DNA of 64,000 bases from Phnomibacter ginsenosidimutans. GTDB taxonomy: Bacteria; Bacteroidota; Bacteroidia; Chitinophagales; Chitinophagaceae. Location of the stretch: assembly GCF_009740285.1 (NCBI RefSeq), contig NZ_CP046566.1, positions 1,732,501 through 1,796,500 on the forward strand, read 5' to 3'. Positions 41,180 to 51,600 of this stretch are shown here, piece by piece; the stretch's first letter is position 1; each line of letters starts with the position of its first letter. The position numbers and the translations under genes were made by a program. The notes beneath the pieces are model-generated. The model did not search any database. It worked only from the letters and a program-made list of their open reading frames with translations, and was not told the origin of the DNA.

Positions 41180-41953
41180 TTAAGCTGCGGATTGTTTTTT
41201 CCAGACAGTGAAAAAACCACCTGCCAAAGCATGTGGCAGATAGTCGGCCAGCTTGCCATCTACTTTTTGCAGCAATCCCGATTTTTTGGTCACCAATGAA
41301 AATGGAAATACATCATCAATAAAATTACTGTTGCCAAAAGCAGTGATGGCAAAGCCGGTTTCGGCAGCCATCTTTTCCAAATCTTTTTGGGTAAAAAATT
41401 GAATGTGATCAAGATTGTCGGCGCTGGATTGTGTGGTAGTGCCGCTATAGCCAAGTAGTTTCTTTACCCGGTTGGTAAACCGCCAGGTAGCATTTTGTTT
41501 TTTCTGCATGTTGATAACAGGTTTTGTAACCAACACTTCTCTGGGACCCATACCATTGGGCACGGTTACCACCAAAATACCATTGTCTTTAATGGCTTCG
41601 TGCAACACAGTGAGCAGTTTGGTTGGTTCACTCAGGTGCTCCAGCACTTCGCTGCAAATAACCACGTCGTAGGTTTTGCCTTCGGCAGTCAGCGCCTCAG
41701 CACTTTTAACCATAAACTGTACGTTGGGCAGTTTGTTTAAAGCCGATGCTTTGGCGATGGTTTTATCGCTTACATCTACGCCCAATACAATATATCCGTG
41801 GCTGCCAATAAAGCGACTGATAACGCCATTGCCGCAACCTACATCGAGCACGGTGCCATTATCGCCAATGTTTTTGCGAATAGCATCCAATATAAAATGA
41901 AGCCGTTTTATATCTGCGTAACGGGAGAATTCGTATTGCGCATTTTTTTTCAT
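41180..41953 (-). CDS. Class I SAM-dependent methyltransferase of the polysaccharide locus
   Basis: A 257-residue methyltransferase with motif I TVLDVGCGNGVISRF, acidic loop LGVDVSDKTI, VVICSEVLEHLSEP and VVTVPNGMGPRE. It is likely to methylate a sugar residue or lipid-linked intermediate, as judged only from its position between glycosyltransferase genes (14-15 bp gaps on both sides). It is related in fold, but not closely in sequence, to the methyltransferase at 36705. Confidence 0.87.
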   Translation of the reverse strand: MKKNAQYEFSRYADIKRLHFILDAIRKNIGDNGTVLDVGCGNGVISRFIGSHGYIVLGVDVSDKTIAKASALNKLPNVQFMVKSAEALTAEGKTYDVVICSEVLEHLSEPTKLLTVLHEAIKDNGILVVTVPNGMGPREVLVTKPVINMQKKQNATWRFTNRVKKLLGYSGTTTQSSADNLDHIQFFTQKDLEKMAAETGFAITAFGNSNFIDDVFPFSLVTKKSGLLQKVDGKLADYLPHALAGGFFTVWKKQSAA

Positions 41954-41967
41954 GGGGTGGGTATGTT

Positions 41968-43095
41968 TCAGTTTTTTGAAATAAGTGATTGATAGACCTG
42001 TTCAATTTGGCGGGTCATTTCTGCAGCGCTAAAATCATGAATAATATCTGCACGGGCTTGCTGTCCTAATGCATCACGAAGTTGCGGTTGTGCAGCCAGT
42101 TGGCAAATGCTTTCTGCAAGGGAAGATGCAATGTCTGCACCTTGAACCAACAAGCCGTTTTGTGTATGCCGGATGATTTCTCGGGTGCCATCTACATTGG
42201 TGCCAATAACAGCTTTGGCCATGGCCATGGCTTCGAGCAAACCAATGGGCAAACCTTCCCAAATAGAAGGCAATACATACACATCTATAGCTGCCAGTAC
42301 TTGTGGTACATCTGCTCTGAAATTGGAGAACGTTACATGCTCTTGAATGCCCAATTGTTTGGCCAATGCTTCACCTTCCAGGCGCTGGTCGCCTTCGCCT
42401 ACCATCAGCAAATGCAGTTGAGTATTTTGGGCCAAGGCTTTTGCAAATGCCCGGAGCAACAACAACGGTTGCTTGTGTTCTGTAAACCGGGCCACAAATC
42501 CGATAAGCGTTACGTTGTCGGGTATGTTCAATTCTTGCCGAACAGTTGATGTAACTGTGGCCGGATTGAATTTGAGTTGGTCAATGCCATTGTTAATGAC
42601 AACTGATTGAAAACTGCTGATTTCTTGCCGGCCGCTTTCCTGATTGCTTTTGGATACAGAAATATTGGTGCTTGATAATTTGGTAATGAGGCGTTCGCCC
42701 ATCACCCGAAGATTGAACACCAATGGCGATTGTTCTTTGTGAAAAGACCAGCCATGTACTGTATATACTAATGGAATATGTTGCCTTTTGGCCGTCCACA
42801 ATAGGTTAGAAGCTGCCCGGGTGCCGTGTGCATGTATAAGGGCAAACTTATAGGGTTTGGCAAATGCCGCTACTTTACCCCAAATGCTTACATCGAAAGG
42901 CTTTTCGGTGTAAATGACTTCGGTATGTATGCCCATTTTACGGAGTGCATCAACCATGGGGCCTTCTGTAAACGACAATACAACGGGGTTGTATTTGTTT
43001 CTGTCAATGTTTTCCATCAGGCTGAGCAGGTGGGTTTCGCCACCACCTACCTGCCCCTGGCGTATGCATTGCAGTATGTTGATTGGTTGATTCAT
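41968..43095 (-). CDS. Glycosyltransferase family 4 (GT-B)
   Basis: A 375-residue retaining GT-B enzyme. The N-domain has the usual GQVGGGETHLLSLMENIDR and YTVHGWSFH. The C-domain begins NVTLIGFVARFTEHKQPLLL and carries the donor-binding PSIWEGLPIGLLEAMAMAKAV with the conserved E-x7-E. It transfers an NDP-sugar in the cytoplasm during repeat-unit assembly. A strong hairpin at 43108-43155 separates it from the upstream epimerase gene. Confidence 0.93.
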   Translation of the reverse strand: MNQPINILQCIRQGQVGGGETHLLSLMENIDRNKYNPVVLSFTEGPMVDALRKMGIHTEVIYTEKPFDVSIWGKVAAFAKPYKFALIHAHGTRAASNLLWTAKRQHIPLVYTVHGWSFHKEQSPLVFNLRVMGERLITKLSSTNISVSKSNQESGRQEISSFQSVVINNGIDQLKFNPATVTSTVRQELNIPDNVTLIGFVARFTEHKQPLLLLRAFAKALAQNTQLHLLMVGEGDQRLEGEALAKQLGIQEHVTFSNFRADVPQVLAAIDVYVLPSIWEGLPIGLLEAMAMAKAVIGTNVDGTREIIRHTQNGLLVQGADIASSLAESICQLAAQPQLRDALGQQARADIIHDFSAAEMTRQIEQVYQSLISKN

Positions 43096-43107
43096 GTGTG
43101 TAGTTGC

Positions 43108-43155
43108 AAAAGCATCAAACTGCCGGTCTTCATTTTCCGGTTGTTTGATGCTTTT
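43108..43155 (-). terminator. Terminator between the epimerase and GT4 genes
   Basis: AAAAGCATCAAAC and GTTTGATGCTTTT form a perfect 13-bp stem with an inner CCGG/CCGG pairing. On the minus strand it ends in TTTT, just beyond the epimerase stop codon. Confidence 0.7.
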
Positions 43156-43165
43156 AAGAAAGTGT

Positions 43166-44167
43166 TTATTTGGTAATCACCTGCCAGCCGTCGGGCAGTT
43201 TTTCGGTGATTTCGATGTTGCCGAATTCCTGGCTTTGGCGGGCACCCACTCTGCGGGCCCAAGAAGCCATTTTTGCAATGCCGTCTTTCAACGACAGGTT
43301 GAGGCCTGCGCCAAATACTTTATGTGCTTTTGCATGACTGCTGTAGGCATGCAACACTTCATTGCGGGCACTCAGGTAGTTAATGTTTGGTGTTACACCA
43401 AATTCCGCACAAACCACTTCTGCCAGTTCATTTACGGTGTAAGGTTTGTCGGCACCGATATTGAAAGTTTCATTGTAAGAAGCTTCAACGTCTACACATT
43501 TTGCAATGGGGATGGCAACATCGTCGATATAGCTGAAAGCACGGGTTTGCGTACCATCGCCAAAAATGGTAAGTTGTTTGCCTTGCATAATCTGGTTCAT
43601 GAAAATGCCGATTACGTTGCGGTATTTATCGCCAATGTTTTGGTTTTCGCCATACACATTGTGCGGACGGAAAACCACATAGTTCAGGCCAAACATTTCA
43701 TGGGCAGCTTTCAAATCGAGTTCTACTGCATACTTCGATACGCCGTAAGGATCTTCAGGTATCGGTGTCATTTCCTCGGTCATGGGCAGCTGGCCTTTGC
43801 CATACACTGCAATGCTTGATGTAAACACAAAGCACTTTATTTTATGCTTTACCGATTCGTTGATCAGGTTTACACTGCCAATCAGGTTATTGGTATAGTT
43901 GAAATTGCGGATAAAATGGGAGAGACCTTCGGCTGCATAGGCTGCCAAATGGTATACATACGTGAATTGGTATTTGCTGAAAAGCTGTTGAACCAGCGCA
44001 GCGTCAGCCACACTGCCTTTTTCGAAAATAGCACCTTCGGGTATATGGTCTTCGAAGCCACCGCTAAGGTCGTCGAGCACCACCACTTTGTGGCCCATAT
44101 CCATGCAATGCTTTGCAACGTGTGATCCAATAAAACCAGCGCCGCCGGTAATTAATGAAGTAATCAT
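43166..44167 (-). CDS. NAD-dependent sugar-nucleotide epimerase/dehydratase (extended SDR)
   Basis: A 333-residue enzyme. The Rossmann NAD loop TGGAGFIGSHVAKH is at the N-terminus. The catalytic region has SSIAVYGKGQLP (Ser) and YGVSKYAVELD (Tyr-x3-Lys). FRPHNVYGENQNIGDKYRNV and the C-terminal part fit UDP-glucose/GlcNAc 4-epimerase-like proteins. It makes an activated sugar for the locus; which one is uncertain. The frame runs open to 44338, but the ATG at 44167 begins the conserved NAD-binding fold and lies 17 bp after the upstream GT2 gene. Confidence 0.92.
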   Translation of the reverse strand: MITSLITGGAGFIGSHVAKHCMDMGHKVVVLDDLSGGFEDHIPEGAIFEKGSVADAALVQQLFSKYQFTYVYHLAAYAAEGLSHFIRNFNYTNNLIGSVNLINESVKHKIKCFVFTSSIAVYGKGQLPMTEEMTPIPEDPYGVSKYAVELDLKAAHEMFGLNYVVFRPHNVYGENQNIGDKYRNVIGIFMNQIMQGKQLTIFGDGTQTRAFSYIDDVAIPIAKCVDVEASYNETFNIGADKPYTVNELAEVVCAEFGVTPNINYLSARNEVLHAYSSHAKAHKVFGAGLNLSLKDGIAKMASWARRVGARQSQEFGNIEITEKLPDGWQVITK

Positions 44168-44184
44168 AATTGTGATTGTTTGAT

Positions 44185-45093
44185 TTAGGTGGGGGAATAT
44201 TTTGATGTTGTGAAGTTCCATGCAATGCCTTTCCAGAAAGATTTCAGGTGCTCCTTTTGTCCGCTGGTGATGAAGCGCAACACAGTTTTTGGAAAGGTGA
44301 GAAATGCGAAAAACAGTGAGAAGCAGAGGAATTGCCAAACGTTGGAGTTTCGACGCATATACAATATCCTGTTTCTGGTATGGTAATAAACCTTGATGGC
44401 ACTTTGCTTACCCATGGTAATGGATTCTTTGTGGTAAATAAGTGCCGTCGCTTGATAATAAATTTTGTACCCGGCTTTTTTGATTCGGCTACTCCAGTCC
44501 CATTCTTCATAGTAGATAAAGAATTTCTCTGGAAACATGCCCACTTTATCAATCACTTCTCTTTTTACGAGCATAGCGCAGCCGTGGGCTCCATGTGTGT
44601 AGCCTGATGTATCATGTTGCCCCTTGTCTTCTTCTTTACTGCCTACAGCTGAGGCTCTTCCGGTAAAGACATTGATTTCATTAAACCCGGCATATTGAAT
44701 CACATTGGGGTGATGATAAAAACGGATTTTGGGAGAGGTGACGCCAATAGTCGGGTCATTATAAAATGGAGCCAACAGTTCATCGAGCAAATCGGGCGTC
44801 ACTTCGGTATCATTATTTACTATAAATACATAATCTCCTTTTGCCTGACGCATGCCCCAATTGTTGCCGCCGGTAAAGCCAAGGTTTTCTTCGCTACGCA
44901 GTACCCGGGTATTGGGTATGTTTAGTGCATTGATTTCTTCGGTTGGGTCTATGTTCGAGCCCATGTCACACACCAATGTTTCAAAGTTTCTAAACTTCAA
45001 CAACTCAGTTGATTTCAGAAAATCAATGGTAATGGGTGTTTGATTATAATTGAGTGTGACAATAGAAATGAAGGGGAGAGGTTGGTGGGGCAT
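44185..45093 (-). CDS. Glycosyltransferase family 2 (rhamnosyltransferase-like)
   Basis: A 302-residue GT-A enzyme: FISIVTLNYNQTPITIDFL at the start, NLGFTGGNNWGMRQAKGDYV, the metal-binding FIVNNDTEV, and HGCAMLVKREVIDKVGMFPE followed by YYEEWDWSSRIKKAGYKI. The motif order resembles rhamnosyltransferase-type GT2 enzymes of O-antigen/capsule synthesis. A C-terminal hydrophobic stretch is present near residues 255-272. It is the first gene of the leftward arm, facing the control region. Confidence 0.92.
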   Translation of the reverse strand: MPHQPLPFISIVTLNYNQTPITIDFLKSTELLKFRNFETLVCDMGSNIDPTEEINALNIPNTRVLRSEENLGFTGGNNWGMRQAKGDYVFIVNNDTEVTPDLLDELLAPFYNDPTIGVTSPKIRFYHHPNVIQYAGFNEINVFTGRASAVGSKEEDKGQHDTSGYTHGAHGCAMLVKREVIDKVGMFPEKFFIYYEEWDWSSRIKKAGYKIYYQATALIYHKESITMGKQSAIKVYYHTRNRILYMRRNSNVWQFLCFSLFFAFLTFPKTVLRFITSGQKEHLKSFWKGIAWNFTTSKYSPT

Positions 45094-45750
45094 AAGCAGA
45101 TGGGATAAATGAATAAGCGTTTCCGTTTATCGGGTATTCAGTCGAAGCTAACAATAATTAAAGGTTGAACAATTATTTTGATGCATTTTGATTGCTCAAA
45201 TGCATTACCGCTCTGTATGGCGGTGGTAAAAGGGGGGTTAAGGGTATAAAAAAAGTCGGGACGCTAAAATAGCAGAAAAAATAAATGCAGCATTGAGTTT
45301 TTATGTAAAATACTAATTATCAATTTGGAGCATGTTTTTTACAAACAATCTCAATCGAACTTTCGTCTACTAAAACCCATGCTTCGCAGAGAAAGTCAAA
45401 AAAAAATTTGCTTTTTGTCAAATTGCGTGTACTTTCGAACTGTGGTTAAACTTTTAATGTTTAGCCCACTACCCTAGACAAAACCATAACCTAAACAACA
45501 CCCTTAAACAGAAATCCCAACCCGCCCCAACCCGATTTTCTAGTACCTATTTTTCCGACCAGATTCTTTGCGCTTACCCTAAACCGCAAATTATTGTATT
45601 TGCATCTTTGGAAAGAGGATGTAAACAAGCTGGTTCAACGTTGCTGCCATCCATTCAATTTGGGTGTGACACTCTTCGGTGTCATACTTGAAGAAAATGT
45701 GATGATAGGTAATAGTTTCTCTGGTGTGGCTCACTCAGTAACCCTTAAAC
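45094..45750. promoter_or_regulatory. Bidirectional control region of the polysaccharide locus
   Basis: These 657 bp separate the two arms of the locus and hold no convincing gene. Two inverted repeats lie near the leftward start: AATAATT / AATTATT at 45153-45177 and ATGCATTTTGA-TTGC-TCAAATGCAT at 45181-45205. A rightward promoter candidate is at 45407-45437 and a weaker one (CATCTTTG with a TTTG 22 bp upstream) ends at 45610. The long leaders could carry RNA-level control, but no known riboswitch was recognised. Confidence 0.45.
45407..45437 (+). promoter_or_regulatory. Candidate rightward promoter of the polysaccharide locus
   Basis: TTTG at 45407-45410, a 19-bp spacer and TACTTTCG at 45430-45437 (one mismatch to TAnnTTTG). 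It would give a leader of about 310 nt before the GT2 gene. Confidence 0.45.
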
Positions 45751-46947
45751 ATGAGCACACTATTACACATATTATTTTGGACAAGCCTGGCCGTAGTTGT
45801 GTACACATACTTAGGCTACGGAGCTATTGTTTTCGTGCTTGTTAAGTTGCGTCGTTTGTTTACAACGCAAGAGACATATACTTCTGTTGCTCATCAATCT
45901 GTAGCCTCCGTTTCTCTCATTATTGCCGCCTATAATGAGGCTGATTGTATCAGGGAAAAAATCGAAAATTCTCTCCAACAACATTATCCTGCCGATTTGC
46001 TGGAAATCATCATCATTACTGATGGTTCTAATGATGAAACCCCTGCTATTGTTGCCTCTTATGAGCCTCAGGTGAAGTTGATGCATCAGCCTGCCCGAAT
46101 GGGAAAGACGGCTGCACTGAACAGAGCCGTAGCACATGCTTCTAATGACATTCTGATTTTTAGCGATGCAAATACGATGCTGAATCAGGATGCTATTGCC
46201 AATATTGCCAAGCATTATGCTGATGCCACAGTGGGTGGTGTAAGTGGTGAAAAACGCATTGTACAAACCATTGGTGTAGGTGCAGTGGCAGAAGAAGGTT
46301 TGTATTGGAAATATGAATCTCTATTGAAGAAATTAGATTCTGCGCTTTACACAGTTGTAGGTGCAGCCGGTGAATTGTTTTCCGTTCGTAAAAGCCTTTA
46401 CGAGAATGTTGGCAACAACATTATTCTCGATGACTTTTATATCTCGTTGGGTATATGTGCCCGTGGCTATACTGTGAAATATGAGCCTGCTGCATACGGT
46501 GAAGAATTGCCTTCTCAAAATGTGCAGGAAGAAGAAAAACGCAAAATCAGAATCGCTGCTGGCGGATTTCAGGCCATGCAGATTTTCAAGCCATTGATGA
46601 ATCCTTTTAAGTATGGTGTGTTAGCCTTTCAATACGTTTCGCACAGGGTAATGCGTTGGGCTGTATGTCCATTTTTATTACCCGTGATATTGTTTAGCAA
46701 CATCGCATTAGCCTTTATATCACCCTCTTTATTGCTGAATGTATTGTTGATTGGCCAGGTATTTTTTTACCTGATGGCACTTACCGGCTGGTTGCTCAAT
46801 AAGCAAAATATCAAGCTCAGATTGGTGAATGTTCCATATTATTTCTTGTTTATGAACATGGCAGTATATGCCGGCTTAAATAAGTTTTTGAAAAACAATC
46901 AATCTGCAGTTTGGGAAAGATCTGCCAGAACAAAGTTGTCCGCTTAA
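45751..46947 (+). CDS. Membrane glycosyltransferase family 2
   Basis: A 398-residue GT2 with an N-terminal helix (about residues 5-30), a GT-A domain (SLIIAAYNEADCIREKIENS, IIITDGSNDET, metal-binding IFSDANTML, VVGAAGELFSVRKSL, ILDDFYISL) and three C-terminal membrane segments (about 300-375). It resembles inner membrane GT2 enzymes of exopolysaccharide synthesis. It is the first gene of the rightward arm, 23 bp before the response-regulator gene. Confidence 0.9.
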   Translation: MSTLLHILFWTSLAVVVYTYLGYGAIVFVLVKLRRLFTTQETYTSVAHQSVASVSLIIAAYNEADCIREKIENSLQQHYPADLLEIIIITDGSNDETPAIVASYEPQVKLMHQPARMGKTAALNRAVAHASNDILIFSDANTMLNQDAIANIAKHYADATVGGVSGEKRIVQTIGVGAVAEEGLYWKYESLLKKLDSALYTVVGAAGELFSVRKSLYENVGNNIILDDFYISLGICARGYTVKYEPAAYGEELPSQNVQEEEKRKIRIAAGGFQAMQIFKPLMNPFKYGVLAFQYVSHRVMRWAVCPFLLPVILFSNIALAFISPSLLLNVLLIGQVFFYLMALTGWLLNKQNIKLRLVNVPYYFLFMNMAVYAGLNKFLKNNQSAVWERSARTKLSA

Positions 46948-46970
46948 TATACCCTTAACCTACCCTTACC

Positions 46971-47336
46971 ATGAAAAAGATTTTATTCATCGACAATTCC
47001 AAGCCCATCAGGCTGTTGTTGTACAATCTTTTCAAAAAAGACTATGATGTAGTAACTGTTCCTGATAGTGCTACTGCATTGTACCACATTTCAGAAGTTG
47101 GAATGCCTGATGTAATCATCATTGACCCATCTGAAGCGACCAATTCAAAAGATTTCATGTTTATGCAGTACATCAAAAACAGTATTGTGTTTCGGCACAT
47201 TCCTATTGTAGTGCTCACAAAAGATATCAGCAACACCGAGTTGTTGGTGCCAAAAGAAACAATCAGCTTATACATAGAAAAACCATTTGACCCTATGAAA
47301 CTGCGGGGTAGTATCAGCAGTTTACTAGCCAGCTGA
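46971..47336 (+). CDS. Single-domain response regulator (receiver) of the polysaccharide locus
   Basis: A 121-residue stand-alone receiver domain with no output domain. It keeps the probable phospho-acceptor Asp (VIIIDPSEA), a Thr in VVLTKD and the conserved Lys in YIEKPFDP. The acidic pocket is reduced to ILFIDNS instead of the usual two acidic residues. It lies between a GT2 gene and an initiating sugar transferase whose own N-terminus looks receiver-like, so it may act by protein-protein contact rather than on DNA. No histidine kinase is in the window. Confidence 0.85.
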   Translation: MKKILFIDNSKPIRLLLYNLFKKDYDVVTVPDSATALYHISEVGMPDVIIIDPSEATNSKDFMFMQYIKNSIVFRHIPIVVLTKDISNTELLVPKETISLYIEKPFDPMKLRGSISSLLAS

Positions 47337-47449
47337 AAGGTTGATTAGTTTTCCATTCACACAAACATTTACTTCAGTAGTAAGTGCCACGAAACACCGC
47401 TATTCGTTCGACAATACCCTTTTGAAAATCCCTATCAAACCCTGAACGT

Positions 47450-48598
47450 ATGATTACACACAACGATCATTCAACATTATTGGTATCGCCAGTAATGCAG
47501 TTTAAAACTGTTGGTTCAAGAACCTTCAAAGTGAGTGAAGCCGTAACAGGTCTTGACGCTTTGATTGTGAGCCTTCCTGGTTATTTAATGCATACAGATG
47601 ACTGGAGCAGCATTCCTGATTCAAAAGTGATGCACTCTCTTAGCGAGTCCAAAAATCTGTTGTTGGAAATGCTTCATTGCGGCGTAAAAATGCCCGACAT
47701 TATTGTGTATGAGGGCAGAATTAGATTTTCTGAAATTCGTCAGTTTTACTCCTTTTTACAAAGTGTTCCAGAATTCAGGAGCATTCCTTTCGTATATCAT
47801 TACGTATGTAGTGGTGTATTTACAAAAGATGAATTATACGAAATGGTGAAGCATCGTTTGTTTGATGATGTGATTTGCCAGAGCGAAAGCAAGGAAAGCC
47901 TGATGCAAGGTGCTGCAGTACTGAAAAGTATGAAGCAAATGAAAGCTGATATGGCTGTACAACCCTTGGAAACAGAGGGGCTTCACAAATCACAGAATAA
48001 ACTGGATGTAGATCCGATTTTAAAGCGGACGCTTGATATCATGGTTTCTTCTGTGGCTTTGATTGTGTTGTCTCCCATTATGGTATTGATAGCTTTGGTT
48101 ATTTACCTCGAATCAAGAGGTCCCATATTTTATATTTCTAAAAGGGCAGGCCGCGGATTTGATGTTTTTAATTTTTACAAATTCCGCACCATGATTGTAA
48201 ATGCTGATAAGAAGTTGGACGAGTATGCCAAGCTCAATCAGTATGCAGCAGAAACTGAAAATCAAGATGGTCCAAAGTTTTTCAAAATCGATAATGATCC
48301 TCGTGTAACCAAAGTGGGTGCTTTTTTGCGTAAAACCAGTTTGGATGAATTGCCTCAATTGTTCAATGTGCTGAAAGGAGATATGTCTCTTGTGGGTAAT
48401 CGTCCACTGCCCTTGTATGAAGCAGCAACTTTAACCTGTAATGAATGGGCAGAAAGGTTTCTTGCACCTGCAGGTATTACTGGTTTGTGGCAAATCAGCA
48501 AACGCGGAAAAGCCAACATGTCGGTAAATGAACGGGTTGGTCTGGACATTGAATACTCCAGAAACTTTGGTTTTTATACGACTTGCGCATTATGGTGA
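47450..48598 (+). CDS. Initiating sugar transferase with N-terminal receiver-like domain, apparent frameshift near its end
   Basis: Residues 1 to about 165 have the strand/helix order of a receiver domain but no obvious phospho-acceptor Asp (MPDIIVYEGR where it is expected). From about 190 is a bacterial sugar transferase (WcaJ/WbaP type): LKRTLDIMVSSVALIVLSP membrane helix, FYKFRTMIVNA, GAFLRKTSLDELPQLFNVL, MSLVGNRPLP and APAGITGLWQISKRG. It transfers a sugar phosphate to undecaprenyl phosphate. The family's usual YDLRIM end is lost. Adding one T to the T5 run at 48571-48575 restores GFLYDLRIMVKTPSAMF and a stop at 48636. Confidence 0.87.
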   Translation: MITHNDHSTLLVSPVMQFKTVGSRTFKVSEAVTGLDALIVSLPGYLMHTDDWSSIPDSKVMHSLSESKNLLLEMLHCGVKMPDIIVYEGRIRFSEIRQFYSFLQSVPEFRSIPFVYHYVCSGVFTKDELYEMVKHRLFDDVICQSESKESLMQGAAVLKSMKQMKADMAVQPLETEGLHKSQNKLDVDPILKRTLDIMVSSVALIVLSPIMVLIALVIYLESRGPIFYISKRAGRGFDVFNFYKFRTMIVNADKKLDEYAKLNQYAAETENQDGPKFFKIDNDPRVTKVGAFLRKTSLDELPQLFNVLKGDMSLVGNRPLPLYEAATLTCNEWAERFLAPAGITGLWQISKRGKANMSVNERVGLDIEYSRNFGFYTTCALW

Positions 48599-48698
48599 AA
48601 ACGCCATCTGCCATGTTCCAAGACGCTAACGTGTAGCTTATTCTTCCTTTTTCGATATAGTCACCATTCCTTACTCTTTTTCATTAAAACCCTTTTCA

Positions 48699-51600
48699 GT
48701 GAAACGCTTATTTCTTTTACTCACCATCCTTGCTGCATGCACGGTAACATTTGGTCAGGCGGGCGTACTCGACCCTAATGACCCTATTGTGAATTACAAT
48801 GCGGCGAGCCCACCACCCAGCCCAACCCTGAACCGTATTACCAAGTGGGTACGTACACCACGGGTAAACTGGGATGCAACTCAATTCAAGAGCTACATTT
48901 TCCAGGGTGTTCAGTTCCGGGTAATGTTTCCCAAAACTTACCAGCACAACGTGTCTGACGGAAAAGTGTATCCCGCCACTGTGTTTTTGCATGGTTTGGG
49001 AGAACGTGGTTCTGCTTATGACAACGAGTACCAATTGCTGCATGGCGGACAAACATTCCGCGACCGTGTAAACAATGGTACCTACGATGGCTTTTTGATT
49101 TATCCTCAGTTCGGTGCAAACAATTCCGGCTGGGGTTCAAGTCATTTCGCCACACTTGCCCGAATCATTGATTCGATGGTGAAGTATGTGAAAGTTGACG
49201 TAGACCGTGTAATGGTGCACGGCCTCTCAATCGGCGGCCAGGGTACCTGGAAGTTTATTGAAGAGTATCCTAAAGTATTTGCTGGTGCTCAGCCTATAAG
49301 CGGTGCATCTTTAGGTTATATTCCTGGTATACCTAAGTACCTCGAAATTCCTATTCGTTTGTATACAGGTGATAAGGATAATAACCCTGCACCTGGTACG
49401 GCTGTGGCTTTGGTTGACTCGTTTAAAAACAGGGGAGGTAGCATTGTGCATACCCGTTATCCAACTCAAGGTCACGGGTGTTGGAATACTGCATGGGCAG
49501 AGTCTGCCTGGGTTCCTTTCATGAATAACATTCACAAAGCAAACCCCATCGTATATTTTGGAAGAAGCGAATTTTGCCCCGGAGATCCTGTTAATACTAC
49601 ACTTGGATTGACAGCAGGATTTGCTGCTTATGAATGGGAGAAAGATGGAGTAGTAATACCTGGTGCTACTACCAATAAATTGGTCGTAACTTCTTATGGT
49701 ACTTATCGTGCAAGGTTTAAGCGTACATCTACCAGTGCTTGGTCTGCATGGTCGCCAACACCCATTGTGGTAAGAATTAAACCTACTACACTTACACCGC
49801 CTATTCAAATTGATGGCATGTACAGTAATGTTGTGCCTGCAACCGACGGTCGTACTACAGTACCACTTACTGTAACGGGAGATTATATTGGTTATGAATG
49901 GCGTCGGGTGAGTGATAACGCAATTGTTTCTACTACAAAAGTATTTGAAGCACCAGCTGGTGAATACAAGCTGAGAGTAACTGAATTGTATGGTTGTTCT
50001 TCAGAGTTTTCAACCAACTATACTGTTATCAATGCCAATGGTACAACCGGCTTGCCAGATGCTGCTGGCGGACTACTGGCGCTGGGTGCATCTAAAACAA
50101 CCATCCAGCTCGACTGGAGCGACAACCCTGCACCTGCCAATAACGAAACAGGATTTGAAGTGTACAGAAGTACATCAAATGCCGGCCCTTTTACTTTGAT
50201 TGGCAAAACAGGTACAGATATTGTGTCCTTCCTGGATCAAGGACTGAATCCAAATACCAGCTATTACTACGTTGTTCGTGCTGTAAACAATAACGGTGCT
50301 TCTCCTGTAACGGCTGTAGCTACGGGTAAAACACAAGTAGATGACAGCGCCCCGACAGCACCACAAAATCTTGTTATCACCTCTTCAAATCAGAACTCAA
50401 TTTCATTACAGTGGAATGAATCTACTGATGATGTTGGTGTAGACAAGTATGACATTTTCGTTGATGGCCAGAAGTCATATACAACCAGCTCAAACTATTT
50501 CACGGTTCCGAACCTTACCGCTTTCCAGACCTACAATTTTCAGGTAAGGGCTCGTGATGCCGCCGGCAATTTGTCGCCGCTCAGTAGCCAGATTACTGGT
50601 CAGGCCGCCGCTTCAGGTTTGTCTTACAAGTTGTACAATGGTACATGGTCTACATTGCCCAACTTTTCTACGCTTACGCCAGTTCAAACCGGTCGTTCTG
50701 CAAACGTGGATATAACCTTAAGAAACCAAGCAAACAATTATGGTTTCTTGTGGGAAGGCACCATTAAAATTCCTGTTTCTGGTAATTATACTTTCGAAAC
50801 CTGCTCTGATGATGGTAGCAAGTTGTACATCGGCAGTTATAGCCATACTGCTACAGCATTGGTAAACAATGATGGTGCTCACGGCAATCAGTGCAGAACA
50901 GGTACTATCTCACTGACCGCTGGTTTGCATCCCATTGCAATCACCTATTTCCAAGGTACAGGTGGTCAGTCAATGCAAGTGTGGTGGCAAAGCACCGCTG
51001 CGGGTATTGCCCGTCAGCAAATTCCAAGCACTGCTTTTGATGAGTCAGTACCTTTTGCAGGGGCAGCACCTGTTGCACCTTCAAGTTTGAAAGCTGCAGC
51101 TACTGCTCATAATAAAATACAGCTCAGCTGGACAGACAGAAGTGATAACGAAAATGGTTTTGAGATCATTCGTAGCACTTCTAAAACTGGTCAGTATATC
51201 ACTGTAGGTACTGTGGGTTCAAACCAGACATCATTCACCGATTCAATTGGCTTGACTGCTAATACTCGCTACTTCTATAAGGTTAGAGCCATTGGCCAAT
51301 ATGGTGAGTCTGCATTTGCATTCAGCTTTGCAGAAGCACGTTGGAGAATGAATAATAACAATGCAGATGAAACCGGTGGCGCCAATACTTTGACGCTTGC
51401 CAGCGGTGCAGCTTATAACACAACGGCATACGAAGGTTCACATTCAGTTTATTTTGATGGAACAAATGATGTGGTTGACGTAAGCGGACCCAACAATTTC
51501 TTAAAGTCATCATTTACTGCAAGAACTGTGGCGTTGTGGATACGTCCGGAATTGCTTACCAACAGTCGCTTGATTTTCGACTTTGGTGGTTCCGACAACG

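Noticed and set aside
45594-45845. 83-codon frame before the rightward GT2 gene
   Set aside because: It overlaps the GT2 start in another frame and has no recognisable features.
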